Shown piece by piece: positions 25,046 through 33,044 of a stretch of DNA of 64,000 nt. The stretch's first letter is position 1, and every line of letters starts with the position of its first letter. The notes under the pieces were generated by a model, which saw only the letters and a program-made list of their open reading frames with translations, did not search any database and had not been told where the DNA came from. The stretch lies in assembly GCA_965229645.1 (NCBI GenBank), contig OZ245893.1, forward strand, positions 2,542,001 to 2,606,000. The letters run 5' to 3'. The translations under genes and the position numbers were made by a program. Origin of the DNA: CAXQZM01 sp965229645 (GTDB taxonomy: Bacteria; Pseudomonadota; Alphaproteobacteria; UBA7985).

Positions 25046-26167
25046 TTAATTCGCCTCTAGGGCCGAAACAATTTGCTCAAGATTGTGTTGATACCAGCCG
25101 AAGTAGGTTGCTGCAGGGCCGTCTGGGCCCGACAAAGCGTCGGAGTAGAGCGGTTCTGAATTCACCGCGATGCCCGCTTCGGCCCCGATTTGCTCGATTA
25201 GGGCAGGGTTGGTGATGTTTTCAACGAACAAGACGGCGTGGGGCAAGTCCCGCAATTGCACGATCAGGTCGCGAACCTGGCCAGCGCTGGCGGCGGACAG
25301 CGTATTCAATCCCCTTGGGGCCAGGAAGGTAAGGCCCGTTTCGGCCTCCATATAGCCAAAGGCATCGTGCGAGGTAACGACGGTGCCACCAGCGGGGAGG
25401 GCCGCAATCCGCGCCGCGTAGGCATCGCGCAGGGCGAGCCCTTCGGCCTCAAAGGCTGCGTAATTTGCCTCGTAGAGCGCGGCGTTTTCAGGGTCCGCCG
25501 TCGCAAAGGCTTCTTGCATGGTGTGCGCATAGGCAAGGGCATTGACCATAGCGCCCCACGCATGGGGATCGCCGTCGCCATGATGGTGGTCATGGGCCTC
25601 GGCGGTCTCGTCCATTTCGTGATCATCGTGATCGTCGTGATCATCATGGTCGTCATGATCTTTATGATCGTCATGGTCCTCGTGATCGCCATGGTCCTCG
25701 TGATCGCCATGGTCCTCGTGATCTTTGTGATCGTCGTGATCGCTATGGCCTTCATGATCTTTATGATCGTCATGATCGTCATGATCATCATGGTCGTCAT
25801 GATCATCATGATCGTCGTGGTCCGCGTCCTCGAGTTCGAGCGCGAGGCGATCCCCGAGCCTTATGATCGCTGCGGCGGTGCCGCTGCCCGCGACCAAATC
25901 CTCGGACCACGTTTCAAAACCAATCCCGTTTAGCAGCAGAAGGTCAGCGGTCGCGACCGCGCGGGCGTCCTCCACGCTGGGGGAAAAGGCATGGGCGTCC
26001 TGATCGGCGCCGACAAGGGTCGCAACCTCAACGGCGTCCCCGCCAATTTGTTGGGCTATGTCCCCAATAATCGAGAAGCTGGCAACGACTTTCAGGTCTG
26101 CAAGGGCGGGGGAGGGGGTGGCGGCACAAACCAGCGCAAGCGCCGAGGTGCTAAGGAGCGTTTTCAT
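25046..26167 (-). CDS. zinc ABC transporter substrate-binding protein with long His-Asp array (ZnuA/AztC-like)
   Basis: 373 residues. Signal peptide MKTLLSTSALALVCAATPSPALA, then VVASFSIIGDIAQQIGGDAVEVATLVGADQDAHAFSPS with the first metal-ligand His. Residues about 120-190 contain 23 consecutive triplets beginning with His (mainly HDD, also HED, HKD, HGD), followed by HDHHHGDGDPHAWG. The C-terminal domain has VVTSHDAFGYMEAETGL. This cluster A-I binding protein delivers Zn2+ to the permease; the His-rich loop is known to trap zinc in such proteins and is very long here. The start at 26167 has AGAGG upstream. It is the last gene of an ATPase-permease-binding protein operon. Confidence 0.9.
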   Translation of the reverse strand: MKTLLSTSALALVCAATPSPALADLKVVASFSIIGDIAQQIGGDAVEVATLVGADQDAHAFSPSVEDARAVATADLLLLNGIGFETWSEDLVAGSGTAAAIIRLGDRLALELEDADHDDHDDHDDHDDHDDHDDHKDHEGHSDHDDHKDHEDHGDHEDHGDHEDHDDHKDHDDHDDHDDHDDHEMDETAEAHDHHHGDGDPHAWGAMVNALAYAHTMQEAFATADPENAALYEANYAAFEAEGLALRDAYAARIAALPAGGTVVTSHDAFGYMEAETGLTFLAPRGLNTLSAASAGQVRDLIVQLRDLPHAVLFVENITNPALIEQIGAEAGIAVNSEPLYSDALSGPDGPAATYFGWYQHNLEQIVSALEAN

Positions 26168-26219
26168 GGAAGAACCTCTTGAGGGAGTGAGTAGAAAGGT
26201 TGCCGCTAGCAAGGCGGAA

Positions 26220-26234
26220 TAACTTGTCAAGTTA
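26220..26234. promoter_or_regulatory. 7-1-7 palindrome upstream of the zinc-binding protein gene
   Basis: TAACTTG-T-CAAGTTA is a perfect palindrome 53 bp upstream of the binding-protein start, in the 130 bp gap after the permease gene. It is a possible operator for a dimeric repressor such as Zur, but does not clearly match a Zur consensus I know. A separate promoter for the third gene would explain it. Confidence 0.4.
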
Positions 26235-26264
26235 CACTTACTGACTCATTTGTCTGGCGTTTCT

Positions 26265-26294
26265 TGCCAAGAGTCGTTTGCAAACGATCCTTGG
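26265..26294. repeat. RPT-B terminal hairpin fragment
   Basis: GCCAAGAGTCGTTTGCAAAC followed by GATCCTTGGC is the same hairpin that ends RPT-B copies (AAGGGTCGTT..AACGACCCTT). It stands just beyond the stop codon of the permease gene on the minus strand and may serve as a terminator or processing site between the permease and binding-protein genes. Confidence 0.55.
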
Positions 26295-26296
26295 CT

Positions 26297-27148
26297 TTAA
26301 GCCGCGCTGCTCAGGCTGTAGCGCAAACCATAGGGGCCGCACAGGTGCGAGACCAGCCAAATCAGCGAGCTGAGCAACACCATGGTGGGTCCGGTTGGGG
26401 CAAAGGTCACGCTGAGGGTCAAAAACATGCCGCCAACGCACGCCAAGACGCCCAAGACAAAGCTCAAGGCCATGATCCAGGGCACAGAGTTCAGCCAACA
26501 ACGCGCGGCCAAAGCAGGCAAGATCGCCAAAGCAATGGAGAGCAGCGTGCCAAAGGCGTTCACCGAGGTGATGAGGACCAGGACAAACAGGGCCATAAAG
26601 CCCTGCGAGACCCACCAGCCCCTTGGGTAGAGGCTGGAAAAAAAATTGGGGTCTTGGGTTTGCAGGGTGAGCGGACGATACAAGAACACCATGGCCGCAA
26701 GGCTCACAGCGGCAACAAACCCCGAAAACAGCAGCATTTCCTGGCGAATGCCCAGCGGGGTCCCAATCAAGAATTCTTGCAAATTGAGGGCCGTTGACCC
26801 TGAGGAGACCATCAGGCTGCCAACGGAAAAGAAGGTCACGTATATGGCCCCCAGCACGGCATCGTTGCCAAGAATAGACCGCCAGGAGATGGCAGCGGAC
26901 AGGCCGACGATCAGCAGCGTTGCCATGTACCCGCCGATCACGAGCCCGAGCGTTGCGAGGCCGAAGGTGACGTAAGCCAGGAATACCCCAGGCAAGGTCC
27001 CGTGCGCGAGCGCATCCCCCGCCAGCGAGAGCCGGCGCTGGATCACGAAGACCGACAAGGGCGCAAAGGCGGCGCACAGGAAGAGACTGGTCAACAGCGC
27101 CTTCCAAACAAAAGGAAAAGAAACCTGTTCAACGATCCAAGTAATCAC
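26297..27148 (-). CDS. zinc/metal ABC transporter permease (ZnuB/AztB-like)
   Basis: About 283 residues, nearly all hydrophobic with around eight helices. FLCAAFAPLSVFVIQRRLSLAGDALAHGTLPGVFLAYV is the ABC-3 family signature. The start is a GTG at 27148 (VITWIVEQVSFPFVWKALL) that overlaps the end of the ATPase gene by 20 bp; longer frames would be embedded in that gene. It forms the membrane channel for the adjacent ATPase and zinc-binding protein. Confidence 0.88.
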   Translation of the reverse strand: MITWIVEQVSFPFVWKALLTSLFLCAAFAPLSVFVIQRRLSLAGDALAHGTLPGVFLAYVTFGLATLGLVIGGYMATLLIVGLSAAISWRSILGNDAVLGAIYVTFFSVGSLMVSSGSTALNLQEFLIGTPLGIRQEMLLFSGFVAAVSLAAMVFLYRPLTLQTQDPNFFSSLYPRGWWVSQGFMALFVLVLITSVNAFGTLLSIALAILPALAARCWLNSVPWIMALSFVLGVLACVGGMFLTLSVTFAPTGPTMVLLSSLIWLVSHLCGPYGLRYSLSSAA

Positions 27149-27857
27149 GGATGGCCTTATGCAATAGATGGGCTTGGGTGTCGTGCACGTAGTCGCGCGC
27201 GACCACGCGTTCGGGGGACAAAACGTCTGCGATGGGGCCGAAATCGGCGCCGCTCTTGCCCATGAGCACCGCATGGCTGCAGAGTTGGAGCGCGGCAGTG
27301 AGATCGTGGACGACCAGAATGAAGGTCCGTCCGACCTCGGCGCCGCGTTCGATCAACCGCACCAAGGCGGCCGCGCGTTGCTGATCGACCGCCGAAAAAG
27401 GCTCGTCCAAGATCAGGAACTGGGCATCTTGGATGAGTGTGCGGGCAAAGCGGGCGCGTTGCAATTGCCCCCCCGACAGTTCGTGAACGGGCTTGTGGGC
27501 GAGATGCTCCAGCTCAACCTGCACCAGGGCCGCCTGCACCTTCTCAGGGGCTGCGAGGCCGCGCCGCCTTTGGCCCCACGCCCCAGACGCAACCAGCGCC
27601 CGCACGTCCATGGGGAATTGTCGATCAAATTCGGTCATCTGCGACAGATAGGCCACCGGCACGTCCCGATCGCGTTGCCAGCAGATCCGACCCCCCAGAG
27701 CGGCGAGGGAGCCGAGGAGGGTCTTGACCAAAGTCGATTTTCCCGCACCGTTGGGCCCCAATATGGCCACAACTTGCCCAGCGCCGACCTGAAAGCTAAT
27801 GTCCTGGGCGATCACGCGCCGCCCATAGCCTACGGTAAGTGACTCAACCGTCAGCAT
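27129..27857 (-). CDS. zinc/metal ABC transporter ATP-binding protein (ZnuC/AztA-like)
   Basis: 242 residues. Walker A ILGPNGAGKSTLVKTLLG, Q-loop VAYLSQMTEFDRQFPM, signature ELSGGQLQRARFARTL, Walker B FLILDEPFSAVDQQRAAAL, H-loop VVHDLTAAL. First gene of the operon ATPase-permease-binding protein, the same order as aztABC of Paracoccus-like bacteria; no aztD chaperone is present. It is divergent from the GH4 gene across a 200 bp gap in which I see no gene. Confidence 0.9.
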   Translation of the reverse strand: MLTVESLTVGYGRRVIAQDISFQVGAGQVVAILGPNGAGKSTLVKTLLGSLAALGGRICWQRDRDVPVAYLSQMTEFDRQFPMDVRALVASGAWGQRRRGLAAPEKVQAALVQVELEHLAHKPVHELSGGQLQRARFARTLIQDAQFLILDEPFSAVDQQRAAALVRLIERGAEVGRTFILVVHDLTAALQLCSHAVLMGKSGADFGPIADVLSPERVVARDYVHDTQAHLLHKAIRDYLDR

Positions 27858-28058
27858 TCAATGACTCCCTAGTGAATTTACTTCTAGCGCCAGACCTTGC
27901 GGGCGCATAAAACCCGACAAGGTTCGTAAGGTTAAGATGTTCTGGACCAGCGTTCTAAGCCCGCATCTAGGTTCGGTCTGGTCACTTAACAAGTATCAAT
28001 TTGTACCTTTTCACGAAGGTGTTCCTTCTTTAGGTTTGAACAAAAATGGGAGGCATTT

Positions 28059-29408
28059 ATGGCAGGACCGCGCATCGCCTTTATCGGGGCAGGATCGACC
28101 GTTTTCATGAAAAACCTGATCGGCGACTGTCTGCTACGGCCCGCCTTAAGGGCCGCCCACGTGGCGCTAATGGACATAGATCCCGACCGTCTGGCCGAGT
28201 CCGCTTTGGTGGCGCAAAAGCTGATCCAATCCCTCGGCGTGCCTGCCACGCTTTCGACCCATGAGGATTCGCGCGAGGCCCTGGCTGGGGCCGATTTTGT
28301 CATCGTTGCCTTTCAAATCGGCGGATATGATCCTTGCACTGTTACAGACTTTGACATTCCGAAACAATATAAGTTGCGTCAAACCATCGCCGACACTTTG
28401 GGGATCGGCGGAATTATGCGGGGGCTGCGTACGGTTCCCCATCTCTGGGCCCTTTGCGCGCAGATGCAGGCGCTGTGCCCGCAGGCCATCCTGCTGCAAT
28501 ACGTCAACCCCATGGCGATCAACACTTGGGCCATCGCGGCGAAGTTTCCGCAGATCCGTCAAGTGGGGCTGTGCCATTCGGTGCAGTGGACGGCCGAAGA
28601 CCTGGCTCGCGACCTGGAGATTCCCGAGGATCGCATCGCCTATAAGTGCGCGGGCATCAACCATGTCGCGTTCTATACCGAGTTCAAGGAGCGCCAGGAC
28701 GATGGCACCTACCGCGACCTCTATCCAGACTTGCAGCGTGGCTACGCGGCGGGTCAAATTCCAAAACCGTCCAGCTGGAATCCCCGTTGCCCCAATTTGG
28801 TCCGCTATGAGGTGATGAAACGGTTCGGCTACTTCGTCACCGAATCCTCCGAACACTTTGCCGAGTACGTCCCTTGGTTCATCAAGCGTGATCGGCCCGA
28901 TTTGATCGACCGCTTTCAAATTCCCCTCGACGAATACCCGACCCGCTGCCGCGAGCAAGCGGCGGAGTGGAAACGGCAAGCCGAGGCCTTTCGGGCGGCG
29001 GACCGGATCGAGGTCAGTGCGAGCCGCGAGTACGCCAGCACCATCGTCAATTCGGTATGGACGGGGGACCCCTCGGTCATTTACGCGAACGTTCCCAACG
29101 CAGGTCATATCAGCAATCTGCCCGACGGATGCGCGGTCGAGGTGGCGACGCTGGTCGATGCCAACGGCCTACACCCCACGCACTTTGGCCGCTTACCGCC
29201 GCACCTCGCGGCCCTGATGCAAACCCAAATCAATGTGCAGCAATTGGTGGTTGAGGCGCTCCTGACCGAAAACCGGGACCACATCTATCACGCCGCTGCG
29301 CTGGATCCCCATACGGCAGCAGAGCTGGATTTGGACCAGATTTGGCAGATGACCGACCGTCTGATCGCCCAACACGGCGACTGGTTGCCCAAGTGGTGCC
29401 ATGGCTAA
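28059..29408 (+). CDS. family 4 glycoside hydrolase (alpha-galactosidase MelA-like)
   Basis: 449 residues. The N-terminal Rossmann motif IAFIGAGSTVFMKNLIGDCL binds NAD+. DTLGIGGIMRGLRTVPHLW, YVNPMAINTWAI and GLCHSVQWTAEDLA follow; the Cys-His of the CHS motif is a Mn2+ ligand in GH4. CAGINHVAFYTEFK is the conserved catalytic-loop region. GH4 enzymes cleave glycosides by an NAD-dependent redox elimination mechanism. The MelA subgroup acts on alpha-galactosides or related sugars; the substrate is not certain. GGGAGG precedes the ATG. Aconitase X genes follow after 37 bp. Confidence 0.88.
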   Translation: MAGPRIAFIGAGSTVFMKNLIGDCLLRPALRAAHVALMDIDPDRLAESALVAQKLIQSLGVPATLSTHEDSREALAGADFVIVAFQIGGYDPCTVTDFDIPKQYKLRQTIADTLGIGGIMRGLRTVPHLWALCAQMQALCPQAILLQYVNPMAINTWAIAAKFPQIRQVGLCHSVQWTAEDLARDLEIPEDRIAYKCAGINHVAFYTEFKERQDDGTYRDLYPDLQRGYAAGQIPKPSSWNPRCPNLVRYEVMKRFGYFVTESSEHFAEYVPWFIKRDRPDLIDRFQIPLDEYPTRCREQAAEWKRQAEAFRAADRIEVSASREYASTIVNSVWTGDPSVIYANVPNAGHISNLPDGCAVEVATLVDANGLHPTHFGRLPPHLAALMQTQINVQQLVVEALLTENRDHIYHAAALDPHTAAELDLDQIWQMTDRLIAQHGDWLPKWCHG

Positions 29409-29445
29409 ATTTGCCACTGACGCACATATCTAGGGCCTTGGTCGC

Positions 29446-30675
29446 ATGGACCTGACATCTGAGGAACGCGCAACGCTCGACGGACATGAGGGGTCTTTGT
29501 CGCAGTTTGCCATGGAACTGGTCGTGCAGGCTGGGCGCATTTGGGGGGCGGACCGTCTGATCCCCGCCTCTTGGGCGCATCTTGATGCCTGCCATTTTTA
29601 CGGCCAGGCCCACGTCGATTTCGCGCGCATGTTAGGGGAACAAGGCGCGCGATTCGCCGTGCCGACCTGGGGCAATACGCTGCCCGTATCCATGGACCAT
29701 ACCCAAGCCCGCGCCCAGGCCGACCCCGACTTCGTGGCAGGTGCGCGGGAGGTGGCGCAGCGTTACGAGGCGCTGGGCGCCCGCCCCGTATGGACCTGCG
29801 CGCCTTACTTGTTGCCCGACAGTCCAGGTTTTGGCGATCAAATCATCGGCTCTGAATCCAACGCCGTTGCTTACTACAACGCGGTCGTCGGCGCCCGCAC
29901 GCAAAAGTATGGGGATTTTCTGGATGTGGCGTGCGCCTTGCTGGGGAAGGTGCCCCATGCGGGCCTCCATACCGACGCGGGTCGCAAGCCCGACCTGGTC
30001 TTGGACTTCTCGGCGGTCAAAAGTTGGGATCGGGACCTAAGCGCGGCCTTGGTGGGCGCGCTCATGGGTCAGATTGCAGGGTCCAAGGTGCCGCTGCTGA
30101 TTGGCGTGCCGCCGATCTTCGACGACGACGCCCTGAAAAACATGGCGGCAACGGGCGGGGCCACGGGCGGGGTGACCCACTTTCATATTGAGGGCCGCAC
30201 ACCCGAAGCCTCGGCGACGGCGCGCTTTGATCATCTGCCGCGCCATGGTCTTTCGGATGCGGACCTGGCCCAAGCGCGCACGAACCTCTCCCAAGTCACG
30301 CCAGGTAGCCGCCTGTCCATGGTCGCCGTCGGCACACCGCACTTTTCCGTGTCGGAGTTTGCGGCTTTGGCAAGGCTCATGGACGGGCAACGCGCGCACC
30401 CCGATCTAACCTTCTACGTCTCCTCCAGCCGCTTTGTCGTTGAGATCGCGCGCGAGGAAGGCAGTTTAGCGGTGCTGGAGCGGGCGGGCGTTCAAGTCCT
30501 GGTCGATACCTGCACCTACTTCGCCCCAGCGGTGCGCGCGGCCACGGGTGCGGTCATGACCAATTCGGGGAAATGGGCCTACTACGCCCCTGGCATGTTG
30601 CCCGTGCAGGTGGCGCTCGGGTCGCTGGCAGACTGCGCGGCTTCGGCCATTCGCGGCGAGCTGATTTATGTTTAA
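29446..30675 (+). CDS. aconitase X catalytic (large) subunit
   Basis: 409 residues of the DUF521/AcnX family. PVSMDHTQARAQADPDFV, APYLLPDSPGFGDQIIGSESNAVAYYNAVVGART, GGVTHFHIEGRTPEA and VDTCTYFAPAVRAATGAVMTNSGKWAYYAPG are the conserved parts, including Cys residues that bind the metal centre. Bacterial AcnX proteins include cis-3-hydroxy-L-proline dehydratase; archaeal ones dehydrate mevalonate 5-phosphate. Substrate here is unassigned. Its end overlaps the small-subunit gene by 8 bp, so this is the two-polypeptide form. Confidence 0.87.
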   Translation: MDLTSEERATLDGHEGSLSQFAMELVVQAGRIWGADRLIPASWAHLDACHFYGQAHVDFARMLGEQGARFAVPTWGNTLPVSMDHTQARAQADPDFVAGAREVAQRYEALGARPVWTCAPYLLPDSPGFGDQIIGSESNAVAYYNAVVGARTQKYGDFLDVACALLGKVPHAGLHTDAGRKPDLVLDFSAVKSWDRDLSAALVGALMGQIAGSKVPLLIGVPPIFDDDALKNMAATGGATGGVTHFHIEGRTPEASATARFDHLPRHGLSDADLAQARTNLSQVTPGSRLSMVAVGTPHFSVSEFAALARLMDGQRAHPDLTFYVSSSRFVVEIAREEGSLAVLERAGVQVLVDTCTYFAPAVRAATGAVMTNSGKWAYYAPGMLPVQVALGSLADCAASAIRGELIYV

Positions 30676-31045
30676 GCACGTCTATGTGATGGGTCCGATT
30701 GAGGGACAAGTCCTCAAGCTGGAAGCCCCGCTCAGCTTTTGGGGCGGGTTTGACCCGCAAACGGGTAAGATCATCGACCAAAGTCACCCCCAACGCGGTC
30801 TGGGAATCAAGGGGCGCGTCCTGGCGCTGCCCTACGCCAAGGGATCGGCGGGAACGCCGGCCGCCATCGCCGAAGCGGTGCGGTGCGGCCACGGCCCGCG
30901 CGCCGTTTTGGTTCGTGATCCCGACGCCAACTTGGCCGCAGGGCTGCGGGTCGCAGAGTTTCTCTACGGCATCCGCGTGCCAGGGGGACAAGTGACCAGG
31001 GCGGCTTACGACGGACTGGCCACGGGGCAAAGGTTGGGGAGCTGA
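30668..31045 (+). CDS. aconitase X swivel (small) subunit, DUF126
   Basis: 125 residues. LEAPLSFWGGFDPQTGKIID followed by QSHPQRGLGIKGRVLALPYAKGSAGTPAAIAEAVRCGHGP is the DUF126 swivel domain with the conserved GSxG-type loop that completes the AcnX active site. It is translated from an ATG embedded in the last codons of the large subunit and pairs with it to form one dehydratase. Confidence 0.87.
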   Translation: MFKHVYVMGPIEGQVLKLEAPLSFWGGFDPQTGKIIDQSHPQRGLGIKGRVLALPYAKGSAGTPAAIAEAVRCGHGPRAVLVRDPDANLAAGLRVAEFLYGIRVPGGQVTRAAYDGLATGQRLGS

Positions 31046-31112
31046 TCGTGCCTTGGGGCGCTTTTCCAAGTTTGTGTTTCAGGCAAGGCCCGCCCCCAAG
31101 GGACCGAGGGTT

Positions 31113-31310
31113 ATACCAACGGCGAAAAAAGTTGACACTTTTTTGGCCGTTTTGTGTCTCACGGCAGAAACGCTTCGCGTTTCGCCTCCGACGGGGCCTT
31201 CGCTTATACCCCGAGGCGCTTTCTTAGCTATTCTCGGGGCCGCTACGGGGGCCGCAGTCGCGGCACTTATACCAGCGAACATAAGAGTCATTTTCAACCG
31301 CCGCTGGTAT
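31113..31310 (+). repeat. RPT-A copy 2 (forward, short class, full length)
   Basis: 198 bp from ATACCAACGGC to GCCGCTGGTAT. The left end forms a long stem (AACGGC.AAAAAAGT with ACTTTTTT.GCCGTT, loop TGAC). GAAACGC/GCGTTTC is the second hairpin, GGCCGC/GCGGCC the core, and ATACCAGCG..CGCTGGTAT the right hairpin. It lies downstream of the aconitase X genes. Confidence 0.9.
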
Positions 31311-31646
31311 TACTTCTGGGCCAAAAAATGCAACTTCCGTTAGAGGGAGCGCGTTGTTGGGCACGGCACGAACTTTGTGCCGTGGCAAACGACGCCCGTC
31401 AGCCAAAACCGCGCCCAATTCCCCTCCCTTGGAGGGGCGGCAAGCGCAGCGGTGGAGGCACTGCGTGCAGGGTTTGTGGAAGAGCCCATTGAACCCGAGA
31501 CGCTCCTATCCACCATACAGAACGCCCCAGAACCTGTATTGCAGAGTCGCTCGTCTCCGCTGGAAATTGGGACCTGCATCGCCGACAAGACGGTGGTAAA
31601 GCGACCCAGCGTTCTCACGGCGCGTCCCGTCTAGTAGGGGTATCCT
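31311..31646. other. gap without a recognisable gene
   Basis: A stretch of 336 bp between RPT-A copy 2 and the kinase gene. It contains a hairpin CACGGCAC/GTGCCGTG (31362-31384, 8 bp stem) and CCCCTCC/GGAGGGG (from 31420). Frames of up to 92 codons exist on both strands, but none resembles a protein family I know. It may be decayed coding or repeat DNA. Confidence 0.4.
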
Positions 31647-32531
31647 ATGGAACCAACTCGAATAACCCTCTCTGGTTCGCTCGGTTCGGGCAAGTCTTCT
31701 GTTGGCAAAGCGCTTGCCAAGCACCTTGGGGCGCCCTTCATCAGTACGGGCGAGATTTTTCGGTCGATTGGCAAAGTGACTAACCTAAGCGCGTTGCAGA
31801 CCAATTTGGAAGCTGAGTCCAACACAGCCATCGACGCGCGCGTTGACGGGTTTATTGTAGAGAAAGCCAAGTCCGACGAGCCCTTCATCATGGATTCGCG
31901 CATGGCCTGGCATTTTGTGCCTCGATCGCTGAAGGTCTATCTCTATGCAAGCTACGCAACCGCCGCCAAGCGCATCCAAGCCGACACGTCCCGCGAAACA
32001 GAAGCCTACCGAAATGTCGGCGAAGCCGAGCAAGCGATCAAGAAACGCCGCCTGAGCGAGCATCGCCGATACGCCAACCTCTACGGCGTCGATATCGATT
32101 GCTTCGACAACTACGACCTAGTCATCGTCAGCGACGGTCTGGCCATCGACGATCTCGTCGAGATCATTTTGAACAGACTTCAAAAGGCCAGCGCAGAAAA
32201 GATTTTCCTGTCCAAAGATCGACTGGTCCCCATGATGGACATCGACAATGCGCTGGGTTCATTCGACTCCCACCATTCAAGGTCGCCACACTGCTTGGAC
32301 GCTGTTTTGCTGGATGGATATGGCTTTGTTTACGAACGGGCAGACCTGCTCGCCAGCGTTTTGACATCCCAAGGGCACATAGCCGCCATCAATCACAGGC
32401 CCCTTGACCCCAAGAACCGTGACCAACAAGTCTTGGGGGACTTGAAAAAACTCGATCCCGATCATTTCCAGCGTTGGGAGCAGATGAGCCATCGGGATTT
32501 TGACATCAAACGCTCCCTAAAATTGGTCTAG
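31647..32531 (+). CDS. cytidylate-kinase-like P-loop protein with unknown C-terminal domain
   Basis: 294 residues. The N-terminal 180 residues resemble cytidylate/shikimate-type kinases: ITLSGSLGSGKSSVGKALAKHL is the P-loop, FIMDSRMAWHFVP and VYLYASYATAAKRIQADT follow, and EAEQAIKKRRLSEHRRYANLYGVD is a LID-like Arg-rich helix. Residues 185-294 (DRLVPMMDIDNALGSF onward) match nothing I recognise. The likely activity is phosphotransfer to a nucleotide or other small molecule. It sits between an RPT-A copy and a HipBA module and could belong to that accessory block. Confidence 0.6.
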   Translation: MEPTRITLSGSLGSGKSSVGKALAKHLGAPFISTGEIFRSIGKVTNLSALQTNLEAESNTAIDARVDGFIVEKAKSDEPFIMDSRMAWHFVPRSLKVYLYASYATAAKRIQADTSRETEAYRNVGEAEQAIKKRRLSEHRRYANLYGVDIDCFDNYDLVIVSDGLAIDDLVEIILNRLQKASAEKIFLSKDRLVPMMDIDNALGSFDSHHSRSPHCLDAVLLDGYGFVYERADLLASVLTSQGHIAAINHRPLDPKNRDQQVLGDLKKLDPDHFQRWEQMSHRDFDIKRSLKLV

Positions 32532-32674
32532 TATCGCAGGCGCGATAAGGTGATCTGTATTGCGCCGCCGCCAGTCTCACGCAAGCCTGGCTTCGCAATG
32601 CGGTGAAGCGGGATCTTCGCTCTTGCGCGACCCGTATCGACAGTTTCACACGACTTGAAACTCTGAAACTTCTC

Positions 32675-32703
32675 TTGAAGCCCATTTATATTGATACTAT
32701 AAT
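32675..32703 (+). promoter_or_regulatory. sigma70-type promoter for hipBA
   Basis: TTGAAG (-35, 32675-32680) and TATAAT (-10, 32698-32703) are separated by exactly 17 bp, 35 bases before the hipB-like start. The surrounding DNA is AT-rich relative to the window. ATTGATAC..ATAGCAAT overlaps the -10 and could be part of an operator for the HTH protein, as in autoregulated HipBA operons. Confidence 0.65.
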
Positions 32704-32738
32704 AGCAATTAGGCGCCAAAAGCAGATTTGTAGATATT

Positions 32739-33044
32739 ATGGTATCACTTATTACACCATCCAAAGCGCAGAAAAAATGTGCCGAGCATGTCCGCGCACG
32801 GCGTCTCCATATGGACCTAAGGCAGGAAAGTTTGGCGCAGCGCTCTGGTGTGGCTTTGGCGACCCTACGCAAGTTTGAGCAAAAAGGCACCATATCGTTG
32901 GAATCATTTTTGAAGCTGCTGATGGTCGTCGGCGGTTTAGATCAGGTGGTCGAGGCAGCGAAATTGGAAGCGCCGCAATTCTCATCGATTGACGATGTTT
33001 TGAAAGCTGACAAAGGACCAAGGCGGCAGCGAGGGCGGCGATGA
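32739..33044 (+). CDS. HTH antitoxin, HipB-like
   Basis: 101 residues. VRARRLHMDLRQESLAQRSG followed by VALATLRKFEQKGTISLESFLKLLMVVGGLD is an XRE-type helix-turn-helix. Its end overlaps the HipA-like gene by 4 bp (ATGA), the usual antitoxin-toxin arrangement. HipB proteins neutralise HipA and repress the operon. Confidence 0.85.
   Translation: MVSLITPSKAQKKCAEHVRARRLHMDLRQESLAQRSGVALATLRKFEQKGTISLESFLKLLMVVGGLDQVVEAAKLEAPQFSSIDDVLKADKGPRRQRGRR

Noticed and set aside
25238..25933. Long plus-strand frame with a hydrophobic V/I/M repeat opposite the zinc-binding protein
   Set aside because: It is the antisense of the His-Asp array; GTG/ATC codons on this strand are forced by His/Asp codons on the other. 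No ribosome site or family match.
31340..31634. Overlapping frames of 81-92 codons on both strands
   Set aside because: No family resemblance or ribosome site; the region has short palindromes and looks like decayed repeat DNA.
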